DNA of 64,000 nucleotides from Desulfocarbo indianensis (lineage in GTDB: Bacteria > Desulfobacterota > Desulfarculia > Desulfarculales > Desulfarculaceae), in NCBI GenBank assembly GCA_001184205.1, contig LBMP01000002.1, positions 514,726 through 578,725 of the forward strand, read 5' to 3'. Under the pieces are notes generated by a model, which was not told the DNA's origin, did not search any database, and worked only from the letters and a program-made list of their open reading frames with translations. Made by a program: the position numbers and the translations under genes. Shown here piece after piece: positions 19,603-27,862 of this stretch; within the stretch, counting starts at the first letter, position 1; every line of letters begins with the position of its first letter.

Positions 19603-20675
19603 TCGAACACAAGGGACCGGCCATCATACCTCCTCCCCTGGATGAGAACACCGGCCTGGCCCAGCTCATAGAACAGCATTTCCTGGCCTATAACGCGGCC
19701 CGCCTGCGCGAGGGCTGCCTTTTGTGGTCGCGCTTCATGGCCCGGCCCGAGGTCACGCTGGGCCTGACCCTCACCGGCGCCCTCACCCCGGCCGGCCTGG
19801 GCGCCGGCTGCCTGGTTCCCCTGGTGCGCCGGGGGTTCGTGGATTTCATCATAAGCACCGGCGCCAACCTGTATCACGACGCCCATTTCGCCCTGGGGCT
19901 CAGCCTGCACCGCTCCAGCCCCCACGTGGACGACACCCAGCTGCGCCGCGAGGGGCTGGTGCGCATCTATGACATCGTCATGGATTACGAGGTGCTGCTA
20001 AAAACCGACGCCTTTTTCCGCGAGATCATGAAAGCGCCGGAGTTCGACCGGGTGATGGGCAGCGCCGAGTTCCACATGCTGGCCGGCCGCTATCTGGCCG
20101 AGCGCCAGCGGGTCTTGGGCCTGGGCGACGCCAGCCTCTTGGCGGCCTGCGCCGAAATGGAGGTGCCGGTCTACACCTCCAGCCCCGGCGACAGCTCCAT
20201 CGGCATGAACGCGGCGGCCATGGCCCTCAAGGGCTCCCAGTTCGCCTGGGACGCCAACCGCGACGTCAACGAAACGGCGGCCCTGGTGCTCATGGCCAAG
20301 CGCGGCGGCGGCAAGACCGGGGTGGTCATCATGGGCGGCGGTTCTCCCAAGAATTTCATGTTGCAGACCGAGCCCCACCTGCAGGAGGTATTGGGCATCG
20401 ACGAAAAGGGGCACGACTATTTTCTGCAGGTCACCGACGCCCGGCCCGACACCGGCGGCCTTTCCGGGGCCACGCCCTCCGAGGCGGTGAGCTGGGGCAA
20501 GGTGGACCCCGCGGGGCTTCCCCACACCGTGGTGTGCTACGTGGACAGCACCGTGGCCCTGCCCATTCTGGCGTCCTACCTTATCCAGACCCAAGGCTCC
20601 CGGGAGCCCAAACGCCTGTACGCCCGCCGCCAGGAAGCCCTGGACCTCTTGGCGCGAGAGGCCAAGCCCGCCTAA
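19599..20675 (+). CDS. Deoxyhypusine synthase homologue (likely polyamine synthase)
   Basis: 358 aa NAD-dependent aminobutyl transferase of the deoxyhypusine synthase family. The catalytic lysine is kept: K301 in [13 protein letters not shown]-binding stretches such as [32 protein letters not shown] and [12 protein letters not shown] are also kept. Bacteria lack eIF5A. In cyanobacteria a homologue (SpeY) makes homospermidine from two putrescines or putrescine plus spermidine. Coupling to agmatinase by a 4-bp overlap supports a polyamine product here, most simply homospermidine, but that is inference. A long same-strand ORF extending upstream from 19320 is rejected as the start because it would overlap speB. 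Confidence 0.88.
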   Translation: MIEHKGPAIIPPPLDENTGLAQLIEQHFLAYNAARLREGCLLWSRFMARPEVTLGLTLTGALTPAGLGAGCLVPLVRRGFVDFIISTGANLYHDAHFALGLSLHRSSPHVDDTQLRREGLVRIYDIVMDYEVLLKTDAFFREIMKAPEFDRVMGSAEFHMLAGRYLAERQRVLGLGDASLLAACAEMEVPVYTSSPGDSSIGMNAAAMALKGSQFAWDANRDVNETAALVLMAKRGGGKTGVVIMGGGSPKNFMLQTEPHLQEVLGIDEKGHDYFLQVTDARPDTGGLSGATPSEAVSWGKVDPAGLPHTVVCYVDSTVALPILASYLIQTQGSREPKRLYARRQEALDLLAREAKPA

Positions 20676-20753
20676 CGGAAAAAGGAAAAAGGCTTGCGCC
20701 GCGCCCGCGGGGGATGCTAGAAGGGGTTTATCTGGAAATAATTTTGTATAGAA

Positions 20754-21200
20754 GTGAAGAAGGGCATGGACCGGGCGCAAGGATATTTCATCAACGAGGT
20801 GGCCAGAAGGGTGAACCTCTCCCAGAAGCGCATCCGCGAGTATGAGCGAGAAGGCTTCATCCGCCCCCAGCGCGAAGCCAAGACCAACAACCGCCGTTAC
20901 AGCGAGTTCGAGATAACCCAGATAGAACGCATCAACTACCTGATCCACGAACGCGGCTTCACCCTGGCCTGCCTGCGCAATCTTTTGGTGCTGGCCCCCT
21001 GCTGGAACATCTTCGCCTGCCCGGAGCCCCAGCGCTGCGCCGCCTTCAAGAACCCCCATCATCCCTGCTGGCAGATACGCGCCCGGCTGGGGACCATGTG
21101 CCCCGGCCCCTGCGAGCGCTGCGCGGTTTTCCTGAACCGCGAGGAAGAAAAGCGGAAGGTCTTGGAGAACCTGGGCCACGGCCCCATGGAGCACGAATAG
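20754..21200 (+). CDS. MerR-family regulator with cysteine-rich C-terminus
   Basis: 148 aa from the GTG at 20754; an ATG four codons later (20766) is equally possible, and neither has a good ribosome site. Residues about 12-75 form a MerR winged HTH (INEVARRVNLSQKRIREYEREGFI). The helix ERINYLIHERGFTLACLRNLL follows. The C-terminal about 60 residues carry eight cysteines (CW, CP, RC, CWQ, CPGPCERC), a plausible metal or Fe-S sensor site. The stop codon abuts the mobA start, so the two are co-transcribed. That could tie the regulator to molybdenum-cofactor demand or redox state. Confidence 0.82.
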   Translation: MKKGMDRAQGYFINEVARRVNLSQKRIREYEREGFIRPQREAKTNNRRYSEFEITQIERINYLIHERGFTLACLRNLLVLAPCWNIFACPEPQRCAAFKNPHHPCWQIRARLGTMCPGPCERCAVFLNREEEKRKVLENLGHGPMEHE

Positions 21201-21812
21201 ATGGCCGCTCCCTGGGGATTGATTCTGGCCGGCGGGCCGGGTAAGCGCATGGGGGGCGGCAAGCCGCTCAAGGAATTGGCCGGCCAGCGGCTCATTGATC
21301 TCGCCTTGAGAAACTTGAGTGCGGTCTGCGAAAACTGCCTGGTGGTGGCGGTGGACGTGGCCGGCCTGGCCAGCCTGCCGGTGCCCATATTGCGCGACCG
21401 CTGGCCGGGCCAGGGACCCCTGAACGCCATCGCCACCGCCCTGTTGGACGGTCAGGCCGAATCGGTTTTGGCCCTGGCGGTGGATTTGCCGCTGGCCAAT
21501 CCCAACCTGTTGAAATTGGTGATCTCTTCACCTGAAGGCGACAAAGCCCTGGCCCCTCTGGGACCCAAGGGGCCCGAGCCTCTCCTGGCCTATTATCACC
21601 GCGACTGCCTGCCCGCCGCCATGCGGCTTCTCGAACAGGGCGAGCGCAGGCTACGCATGCTTTTGCAGGCGGTGGGCGCGCGTTATCTGAGCCGGGAGGA
21701 GATCCAGGCGGTGGACTCCGAGGACCTTAGCTTCATAAACGTCAATTATCCGGAAGACTTGGACAGGGCCTACCAGTTGGGCCTCGCTCGTGGCTTGTTT
21801 GACACACCCTAG
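21201..21812 (+). CDS. mobA: Molybdenum cofactor guanylyltransferase
   Basis: Transfers GMP to molybdopterin to give MGD, needed by DMSO-reductase-family enzymes such as formate dehydrogenases. 203 aa. The nucleotide-binding signature is LILAGGPGKRMGGGKPL (residues 7-23), followed by LRDRWPGQGPLNAIATAL and AVDLPLANPNLL. The C-terminal FINVNYPEDLDRA is typical of MobA and related nucleotidyltransferases. It starts directly after the MerR stop codon, with GGAG inside the MerR gene as ribosome site. An imperfect hairpin at 21812-21832 follows the stop. Confidence 0.9.
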   Translation: MAAPWGLILAGGPGKRMGGGKPLKELAGQRLIDLALRNLSAVCENCLVVAVDVAGLASLPVPILRDRWPGQGPLNAIATALLDGQAESVLALAVDLPLANPNLLKLVISSPEGDKALAPLGPKGPEPLLAYYHRDCLPAAMRLLEQGERRLRMLLQAVGARYLSREEIQAVDSEDLSFINVNYPEDLDRAYQLGLARGLFDTP

Positions 21813-22009
21813 GGCTGCCGTTGTGGCGGCCCAGCCACACCGCGGCTATTCTCTCCGCACGGGCCTTGAGCGGGCCTTGCCAAAATATATCATTAAAAAC
21901 AATATCATAGCTTAGACGATTCCCGGCGGGCCGGTCTGTTGCGTCTTGTGGCACAAAGGTTGCTAGCCTCCTATGGCGGTGCTGTATTCACCAGTTGAAG
22001 GAAGGCATA

Positions 22010-22939
22010 ATGCAGATTTATCAGCGCACGCTCAAGCGACCCGTAGCCTGCACCGGCATCGGCCTGCACAGCGGTAAAAAAGTCAATCTCTGCCTGCGGC
22101 CCGCCGCCCCCGACACCGGCGTGATGTTCAAGCGTTCCGATTTGGCGGGCGCTCCCCTCATCCCCGGCGACGTGCACCACGTGATGGCTACCTCCATGTG
22201 CACCACGGTGGGCAAGGACGGCGTCAGCATCTCCACGGTGGAGCATTTGCTTTCCGCTCTCTCCGGTTTGGGCGTGGACAACGTCCTGGTGGAAGTGGAC
22301 TCGCCCGAGGTGCCCATCATGGACGGCTCGGCGGCGCCCTTCGTGTTTCTCATCAAGAACGCCGGCCTCACCTCCCAGGCGGAGCTGCGCCGGTTCTACA
22401 TGGTCAAGCGCGAAGTCAGCATAACCGATAACGATAAATTCGTTAAAGTGGCCCCCGCGCGGGGCTTGGAAGTCAATTTCACCATAGAATTCAACCACCC
22501 CATGATCCGCCATCAGGCGCTGGGCCTGCGTTTTGACGAACGCACCTATGAAAAAGACATATCCCGGGCCCGCACCTTCGGCTTCCTGGAAGACCGCGAA
22601 CGCCTGCGGGCGGCCAACCTGGGCCTGGGCGGCTCCCTGGACAACGCGGTGGTGGTGGATAAATACCGGGTGCTCAACGACGACGGCCTGCGCTTCCCCG
22701 ATGAATTCGTGCGCCACAAGGTATTGGACTTCATCGGCGATTTGGCCCTGGTCGGCCGGCCGGTCCTGGGCTCCTTCACGGCCCACAAATCCGGTCACGC
22801 CCTGAACAACCAGCTCTTCCGCAAGTTCCTGGACGATCCCCAGGCCTGGCAGCTGGTCACCCCCGCTCCGCAGCGGGCCGATGAGCTGGCTCCCCTGGAA
22901 GAGATGCTTCCCGCCTTTGGCCGCGCCGTGGTGGCCTAG
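22010..22939 (+). CDS. lpxC: UDP-3-O-acyl-N-acetylglucosamine deacetylase
   Basis: Committed step of lipid A synthesis: zinc-dependent removal of the acetate of UDP-3-O-acyl-GlcNAc in the cytoplasm. 309 aa. The zinc ligand H79 is in STVEHLLSAL, matching the E. coli numbering. The other zinc/catalytic segment is RHKVLDFIGDLALVG, and HKSGHALNN carries the catalytic His. The ATG at 22010 has GAAGGAAGG just upstream; an in-frame TTG at 21995 lies before that ribosome site and is rejected. The 197-bp upstream gap has an AT-rich stretch (21881-21910), the probable promoter, though I cannot assign hexamers. It shows that the organism makes lipid A. Confidence 0.96.
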   Translation: MQIYQRTLKRPVACTGIGLHSGKKVNLCLRPAAPDTGVMFKRSDLAGAPLIPGDVHHVMATSMCTTVGKDGVSISTVEHLLSALSGLGVDNVLVEVDSPEVPIMDGSAAPFVFLIKNAGLTSQAELRRFYMVKREVSITDNDKFVKVAPARGLEVNFTIEFNHPMIRHQALGLRFDERTYEKDISRARTFGFLEDRERLRAANLGLGGSLDNAVVVDKYRVLNDDGLRFPDEFVRHKVLDFIGDLALVGRPVLGSFTAHKSGHALNNQLFRKFLDDPQAWQLVTPAPQRADELAPLEEMLPAFGRAVVA

Positions 22940-22952
22940 GGGTCTACTGAAG

Positions 22953-23030
22953 GGGGCGACTGAAAGGGGCGACTGAAGAGGGTGGCTGGAAGGGGCGACT
23001 GAAAGGGGCGACTGAAGAGGGTGGCTGGAA
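22953..23030 (+). repeat. Two perfect 39-bp tandem repeats
   Basis: 22953-22991 and 22992-23030 are identical 39-bp units beginning GGGGCGACTGAAAGGGGCGA. Within each unit the 13-mer GGGGCGACTGAAA recurs as GGGGCGACTGAAG. A degenerate half unit lies on each side. It starts 14 bp after the lpxC stop. In this frame it would encode only low-complexity peptide, and I see no gene. Confidence 0.9.
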
Positions 23031-23122
23031 GGGCGGCTTAGGGGGGCGCAACGGGGCGGCCGGCAAGCGGCGGAGGATAGGCGAAACCCAGGCGGCCACG
23101 CGGACCACACATAAAAAATACA

Positions 23123-23150
23123 GACGGGGCTCCTGAAAAGGGACCCCGTT
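23123..23150 (+). repeat. Direct repeat (hairpin) left of palindromic element copy B
   Basis: GACGGGGCTCCTGAAAA followed by GGGACCCCGTT is almost the same as 23302-23330. It folds into a nine-pair stem with one mismatch but lacks a T-tract. With the right copy it brackets the 125-bp element. Confidence 0.75.
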
Positions 23151-23176
23151 CAGCTTGATGACAAAGCCGAGCTGAC

Positions 23177-23301
23177 CAGGCTGCTCAGAAAGCCCCAGAT
23201 GCTAGGCGCGAGGAAAAGGCTGGAACGAAGCGTAGTTGGACCTACGTGAGTTTTAGCCTTTTCCGCAGCAACGACGCAGATGGGGCTTTATCAGCAGCCT
23301 G
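23177..23301 (+). repeat. 125-bp palindromic dispersed repeat, copy B
   Basis: Same element as 4022-4146, in the opposite orientation. The terminal inverted repeats CAGGCTGCTCAGAAAGCCCC (23177-23196) and GGGGCTTTATCAGCAGCCTG (23282-23301) differ at two positions. The inner arms GAGGAAAAGGCT and AGCCTTTTCCGC pair. The centre is CGTAGTTGGACCTACG. The whole element can fold into one long hairpin. It lies within a 591-bp gene-free block between lpxC and the NtrY gene. Confidence 0.85.
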
Positions 23302-23302
23302 G

Positions 23303-23336
23303 ACGGGGCTCCTGAAAAAGGGGTCCCGTTTTTTAT
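23303..23336 (+). terminator. Rho-independent terminator right of copy B
   Basis: ACGGGGCTCC pairs with GGGGTCCCGT (10 pairs, two G-T wobbles) around a TGAAAAA loop and is followed directly by six T. It is the intact copy of the hairpin duplicated at 23123. Confidence 0.8.
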
Positions 23337-23408
23337 TGGCGGCCTTAAGCGCGGCGTTCGCTTCGGCCATGGTCGGGAAACCGCCTCCTGTTGGGGCTCC
23401 CCTATCCC

Positions 23409-23428
23409 AAAGCCGCCCCCGGCTTTTT
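23409..23428 (+). terminator. Second terminator before the ntrYX operon
   Basis: AAAGCCG (23409-23415), loop CCCC, CGGCTTT (23420-23426), ending in a run of five T. It would isolate the two-component operon from upstream transcription. Confidence 0.6.
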
Positions 23429-23453
23429 ACGCCGGGCTCCTGTTTTCAAAGGC

Positions 23454-23482
23454 TTGCCACTGGCTTTCCGCTCCCGTAACAT
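23454..23482 (+). promoter_or_regulatory. Predicted sigma-70 promoter for ntrYX-like operon
   Basis: TTGCCA (23454-23459), 17-bp spacer, TAACAT (23477-23482), about 49 bp before the kinase ATG and just after a terminator. Confidence 0.5.
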
Positions 23483-23530
23483 AGCAGTCTGGTTTGTTAT
23501 CCCCCACTCACCCAGGGGCGCGACGGAAGC

Positions 23531-25795
23531 ATGGCCACCAATCCGCAACTGGCCGAGCAGCGCAGCAAGGAGATGACCCGCCGCAAGCGGGAGCGCATCA
23601 TCATCGCCATACTGGTGGTGGTGGTGGCGGCGGTGACCTACCTGGAAACCCAGGTGGTGGACCTTTCCGGCGAGCTGCCCCTGGGCTCATCCCTCCTGGT
23701 CTTCGCCCTCATCAACTTGAACGCCCTGCTCCTGCTCCTGTTGATCTTCCTGGTGCTCAGGAATTTGTTGAAGCTCACCGTGGAGCGCCGGCGCGGCGTG
23801 CTGGGGGCCAGGCTTAGAACCAAGCTGGTGGTCACTTTCGTCATCCTTTCGCTGGCGCCCACCATCCTCTTGTTTTTCGCCGCCTTCCAGTTCGTGGGCA
23901 CCTCCATGGAGTATTGGTTCAGCGCCCAGGTGGAGCGTTCCCTTTTGGAGGCCATGGAGGTCAGCGAGGCCTATAACCGGCAGCTCGCCTCCAGCTCCGC
24001 GCGCTTTGCCGCCGAATTGGCCGGCGAAATGGAGGCCAAGGCCCTGGACATAAGCCGGCCCTCCAAGGGCCTGACCTCGTTCATCGAGGCCCGGCGGCAG
24101 CTTTTCGGCCTGGCCGCCGTGCGCGTATTCAACACCGATCTCACCGAGCCGGCGGTGGCCACCCAGAGCGGCACCCATATTAGCCATTTACAGACCTTTC
24201 CCCTGGACCTGGTCAAGCGGGTGCTGACCCAGGGAGAGCCGCTCAGCCATTTGCAGCCGGCGCCCACCGGCGATTTCGTGGCCGCGGTGCAGCCCTTGCT
24301 CGTGGGCCAGACCGTGCGCGGCGCGGTGGCGGTATTTCAACTGCTGCCCCCCGGAGCCATGGCCAAGATCGGCGGCATCAACAAGGGCCTGGAGGGCTAC
24401 CGAGAACTGAAGGCCGTGAAGCAGCCCATCAAGACCAATCAGTACATAACGCTTTCCATCGTGACCCTGCTCATCATCTTCGCGGCCACCTGGTTCGGCT
24501 TTCATCTGGCCAAGACCATCACCGTGCCCCTCATGGAGCTGGCCCAGGGCACCCAGCGCATCGCCGGCGGCGATTACGACTTTTTCATAGATTTGGAGGG
24601 CAGCGACGAAATCGGCACCCTGGTCAACGCCTTCAACCGCATGACCGCCGACCTCAGAACCTCCAAGGCCCGCCTGGACGAAGCCCAGGACGAGATGCGC
24701 CGCACCAACCTGGAGCTGGAGCAGCGGCGCAGCTACATGGAGATCGTGCTGAAAAGCGTGGCCGCCGGCGTGGTGGCGGTGGACGCCGAGGGCAGCGTGA
24801 CCACCTTCAACCCCTCGGCCGAGCGGCTGCTCATGGTGCAGGCCGAGTCGGTGTTGGGGCGGCATTGGCGGCAACTCCTGCCCCGCGACCAGATCGATCT
24901 GGTGGAGCGCCTGCTCATGGGCCTGGTGCCGGGCGGCCGCGGCACGGCGGGCAAGCAGGTTCGCCTCAGCGTGGGCGGCGAGTCCCTCACCCTCATGGTG
25001 CATCTGGGGTTTTTGCGCGACGACGCCGGCAAGAACCTGGGCATGGTGGTGGTGTTCGAGGACCTCACCGAATTGGAAAAGGCCCAGCGCATGGCCGCCT
25101 GGCGCGAGGTGGCCCGGCGCATCGCCCACGAGGTCAAGAATCCCCTGACCCCCATCAAGCTGAGCGCCCAGCGCCTCATCCGCCGCTACGGCGAGGCAAT
25201 GGGGCCGGACGAGACCGTGTTCCATGAATGCACCATCACCATCGTGCGGCAGGTGGAGGAGCTGCGGCGTCTGGTCAACGAGTTCTCCACCTTCGCCCGC
25301 CTGCCCTCGGTGCACCTGGCCCCCGGCGATTTGACCGCCATCGCCGAGGACGCCCTGGCCCTGTTCCGGGGGGCCCACCCTGATATCAGCTTCGAGCTGG
25401 AGCGCGACCAGGCGGTGCCGGTCTTCGACCTGGACCGGGAGCAGATGTCGCGGGTGATGATCAACCTGTTGGACAACGCGGTGGCGGCGGTGGAGGCGGC
25501 CGACCCGCCGCGCCAGGTGGTGGTGCGCCTCTCCTATGACGATATTCTGAAGATAGTGCGCCTGGAGGTGGAGGACACCGGGCCCGGCGTGCCGCCCGAA
25601 TACCGGCTGCGGCTTTTCGAGCCCTATTTCTCCACCAAAAAGGGCGGCACCGGCCTGGGCTTGAGCATCGTGAGCACCATCGTGGCCGATCACAACGGCT
25701 ACATCAGGGTGCAGGACAACCAGCCGGTGGGCACCCGCATAATCGTGGAGCTGCCCGCCCGGGGCGCCAAGACGGGCGGCGCGCAACCGGTTTGA
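23531..25795 (+). CDS. ntrY: NtrY-type membrane sensor histidine kinase
   Basis: 754 aa. Three N-terminal transmembrane helices (about residues 24-42, 55-77, 97-119) precede an extracytoplasmic loop. A fourth helix (about 305-325) leads to HAMP, then a PAS domain (LKSVAAGVVAVDAEGSVTTFNPSAE). A HisKA box follows, with H533 in RRIAHEVKNPLTPIKLSAQR, which is the hallmark of NtrY kinases. The HATPase has LLDNAVAAVEAA, DTGPGVPP and GGTGLGLSIV. It is 33 bp upstream of its response regulator. NtrYX pairs respond to nitrogen status, redox or envelope signals depending on the organism, and the stimulus here is unknown. Confidence 0.93.
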   Translation: MATNPQLAEQRSKEMTRRKRERIIIAILVVVVAAVTYLETQVVDLSGELPLGSSLLVFALINLNALLLLLLIFLVLRNLLKLTVERRRGVLGARLRTKLVVTFVILSLAPTILLFFAAFQFVGTSMEYWFSAQVERSLLEAMEVSEAYNRQLASSSARFAAELAGEMEAKALDISRPSKGLTSFIEARRQLFGLAAVRVFNTDLTEPAVATQSGTHISHLQTFPLDLVKRVLTQGEPLSHLQPAPTGDFVAAVQPLLVGQTVRGAVAVFQLLPPGAMAKIGGINKGLEGYRELKAVKQPIKTNQYITLSIVTLLIIFAATWFGFHLAKTITVPLMELAQGTQRIAGGDYDFFIDLEGSDEIGTLVNAFNRMTADLRTSKARLDEAQDEMRRTNLELEQRRSYMEIVLKSVAAGVVAVDAEGSVTTFNPSAERLLMVQAESVLGRHWRQLLPRDQIDLVERLLMGLVPGGRGTAGKQVRLSVGGESLTLMVHLGFLRDDAGKNLGMVVVFEDLTELEKAQRMAAWREVARRIAHEVKNPLTPIKLSAQRLIRRYGEAMGPDETVFHECTITIVRQVEELRRLVNEFSTFARLPSVHLAPGDLTAIAEDALALFRGAHPDISFELERDQAVPVFDLDREQMSRVMINLLDNAVAAVEAADPPRQVVVRLSYDDILKIVRLEVEDTGPGVPPEYRLRLFEPYFSTKKGGTGLGLSIVSTIVADHNGYIRVQDNQPVGTRIIVELPARGAKTGGAQPV

Positions 25796-25828
25796 CCTAC
25801 GGCGGCTTCGGCCGGCCAGGGAGAAGGC

Positions 25829-27199
25829 ATGAGCGGGCACGTGCTCATAGTGGACGATGAAAAGGCCATCTGCTCCTCTTTACAGGGCATCCTCACCGAC
25901 GAGGGCTACGAGGTCTCCTCGGCCCACGACGGCGAACAGGCCTTGAAGGCCTTGGACGAGGAAGACCCGGACCTGATGCTCTTGGACATCTGGATGCCCG
26001 GCCGGGACGGCATGGAAATCCTGGAGCTGGTCAAGAAGCGCAACCCGGCTCTACCGGTGATCATGATTTCCGGCCACGGCACCGTGGAGACCGCGGTCAA
26101 GGCCACCAAGCTGGGGGCTTACGATTTCATCGAAAAGCCCCTGGACATGGACAAGATTCTGCTTTCGGTGCGCAACGCCCTGGAGTTCAGCCGCATGGCC
26201 GAGGAGAACCTGCTCCTCAGGGCCAAGAGCGCGCCGCCCCGGCTTTCCGGCCAGAGCCCCCTGATCCGCTCCCTGCGCCAGGCCATCGACCGGGTGGGGC
26301 CCTCGGACAGCTGGGTGCTGATAACCGGCGAAAACGGCACCGGCAAGGAGCTGGTGGCCCACGCCATCCACCGCCACAGCCCCCGGGCCAAAGGCCCCCT
26401 GGTGGACGTGAACTGCGCGGCCATCCCCGAGGAACTCATCGAGAGCGAGCTGTTCGGCCATGAAAAAGGCGCCTTCACCGGCGCGGCGGGCCGCAAAAGG
26501 GGCAAGTTCGATCTGGCCAACGGCGGCACCCTGTTCCTGGACGAGATCGCCGACATGAGCCTCAAGACCCAGGCCAAGATTCTGCGCATCCTCCAGGAGC
26601 AACGCTTCGAAAGGGTGGGGGGCACCAAGACCATCGCCGTGAACGTGCGCGTCCTGGCCGCCACCAACAAGGACCTTACCACCGAAATAGAGGCGGGCCG
26701 CTTCCGGGAGGACTTGTATTACCGCTTGAACGTCATCCCCATTCATGTCCCGCCGCTCAGGGAGCGCAGCGAGGACATCCCCGAACTGTGCCGGGAGTTC
26801 ATGGCCGAGTTGGCCGGCAAGTTTCATCAGGAACCCAAGAGCATCTCCCCCGGCGCCTTGGAAAGGCTGAAGGCGCAGCCCTGGCCGGGCAACGTGCGCG
26901 AGTTGAAGAACCTCATGGAGCGGCTGTTCATCCTGTGCCCGGAGGCGGAGATAACCGCCCGCGACCTGGCGCCCTTTTTGGGCGAGGCCCCCCCGGCCGG
27001 GGAAGGCCTGCCCCAGGCCCTGGGGCGGGGCGATTTCAAGGAGGCGCGAGCCGAGTTCGAAAGGCTCTACCTGGAAGAGCAACTGGCCCGCCACGGCGGC
27101 AACATCAGCCAGACCGCCGAGGCGGTGGGCCTGGAGCGCTCCCACCTGCACAAGAAGCTAAAGTCCCTGGGCCTAAAAACCGAGCGCAACGGGGATTGA
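25829..27199 (+). CDS. ntrX: NtrX-type sigma-54 response regulator
   Basis: 456 aa. The receiver domain has D10/D11 acid residues in VDDEK and the phospho-acceptor D53 in LLDIWMPG. The AAA+ domain has Walker A GENGTGKELVAH and the GAFTGA loop (EKGAFTGAAGRKRGKFDLA), so it can activate sigma-54. The C-terminal Fis HTH is GGNISQTAEAVGLERSHLHKKLKSLGL. The SHLHKKLK helix is characteristic of NtrX rather than NtrC. Together with the upstream kinase it forms an NtrYX system. It converges on engB. Confidence 0.94.
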   Translation: MSGHVLIVDDEKAICSSLQGILTDEGYEVSSAHDGEQALKALDEEDPDLMLLDIWMPGRDGMEILELVKKRNPALPVIMISGHGTVETAVKATKLGAYDFIEKPLDMDKILLSVRNALEFSRMAEENLLLRAKSAPPRLSGQSPLIRSLRQAIDRVGPSDSWVLITGENGTGKELVAHAIHRHSPRAKGPLVDVNCAAIPEELIESELFGHEKGAFTGAAGRKRGKFDLANGGTLFLDEIADMSLKTQAKILRILQEQRFERVGGTKTIAVNVRVLAATNKDLTTEIEAGRFREDLYYRLNVIPIHVPPLRERSEDIPELCREFMAELAGKFHQEPKSISPGALERLKAQPWPGNVRELKNLMERLFILCPEAEITARDLAPFLGEAPPAGEGLPQALGRGDFKEARAEFERLYLEEQLARHGGNISQTAEAVGLERSHLHKKLKSLGLKTERNGD

Positions 27200-27227
27200 G
27201 GGGGCTTGCCAGAGCCCGGCCCCAGCG

Positions 27228-27242
27228 GGGCCCGAAGGGCGG
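27228..27242. terminator. Short GC hairpin between convergent ntrX and engB
   Basis: GGCCCC, loop AGC, GGGGCC in the 48-bp gap between the two stop codons. No T-tract is present, and it could act weakly in both directions. Confidence 0.4.
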
Positions 27243-27247
27243 GGGCT

Positions 27248-27856
27248 TCAGGCGGGATCGGATTCGGGCGCCAGCAGGCTCTCCAGGCGCTTGATCAGCT
27301 CCGGCCGGCCCAGGCCGTTCAGCGAGGAAAAAGCCACGAAAGCGGGGTCGAATGCCGACAGGCGCGGCCTGAGCTTGGCCAGGCGGGATGCGCGCTGGTT
27401 GTTGGAGAGCTTGTCCGCCTTGGTGACCGCGATCACCGCCGGCAAGCCATGGGCGGCCAGGAAGTCCAGGAGCATGAGGTCCTCGCCGGTGGGCTCGCGG
27501 CGGATATCCAGGATCACCACCACTCCCTTCAGGGTGGGGCGGCCGGTCAGGTAGGCCTCCACCATTTGCCGCCAGCCGGCCCTTACCCTGGCCGGCACCT
27601 TGGCGAAGCCGTAGCCCGGCAGATCCACCAGGCGGGCCTTGTCGTCGGCCAGGCTGAAGAAATTGATAAGTTGGGTGCGGCCGGGAGTTGAGGATACCTT
27701 CACCAGCTTCTTGCGCCTGATCAGGGCGTTGATCAGAGACGACTTGCCCACGTTGGAGCGGCCCGCGAAGGCTATCTCGGGCGGTCCGGCCGGCGGATAG
27801 CCGGAGGGCTTGACCGCCGAGACCAGGAAGCTGGGATTGGCGAGGTCCAGTTTCAT
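27248..27856 (-). CDS. engB: Ribosome biogenesis GTPase EngB/YsxC
   Basis: Essential GTPase of large-subunit assembly (TrmE-Era-EngA-EngB family). 202 aa, typical length. G1 is AGRSNVGKSS (residues 31-40), the G2 threonine is in VSSTPGRTQLINFF, G3 is DLPGYGFA, G4 is TKADKL and G5 is FSSLNG. The ATG at 27856 lies only six bases after a perfect TATAAT box and has no ribosome site, so the mRNA is predicted to be leaderless or nearly so. It is a monocistronic gene convergent with ntrX. Confidence 0.95.
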   Translation of the reverse strand: MKLDLANPSFLVSAVKPSGYPPAGPPEIAFAGRSNVGKSSLINALIRRKKLVKVSSTPGRTQLINFFSLADDKARLVDLPGYGFAKVPARVRAGWRQMVEAYLTGRPTLKGVVVILDIRREPTGEDLMLLDFLAAHGLPAVIAVTKADKLSNNQRASRLAKLRPRLSAFDPAFVAFSSLNGLGRPELIKRLESLLAPESDPA

Positions 27857-27862
27857 GCGCCC

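Noticed and set aside
21971-23110. Minus-strand open frame with apparent peptide repeats SPLSVAP opposite lpxC
   Set aside because: The peptide repeats are simply the 39-bp DNA tandem repeat read backwards; lpxC is on the other strand.
23246-23479. Short plus-strand open frame through the palindromic element (SFSLFRSNDADG); copy A gives a similar peptide on the minus strand
   Set aside because: It is the translation of the palindromic element itself. It has no ribosome site and extends through two terminators.
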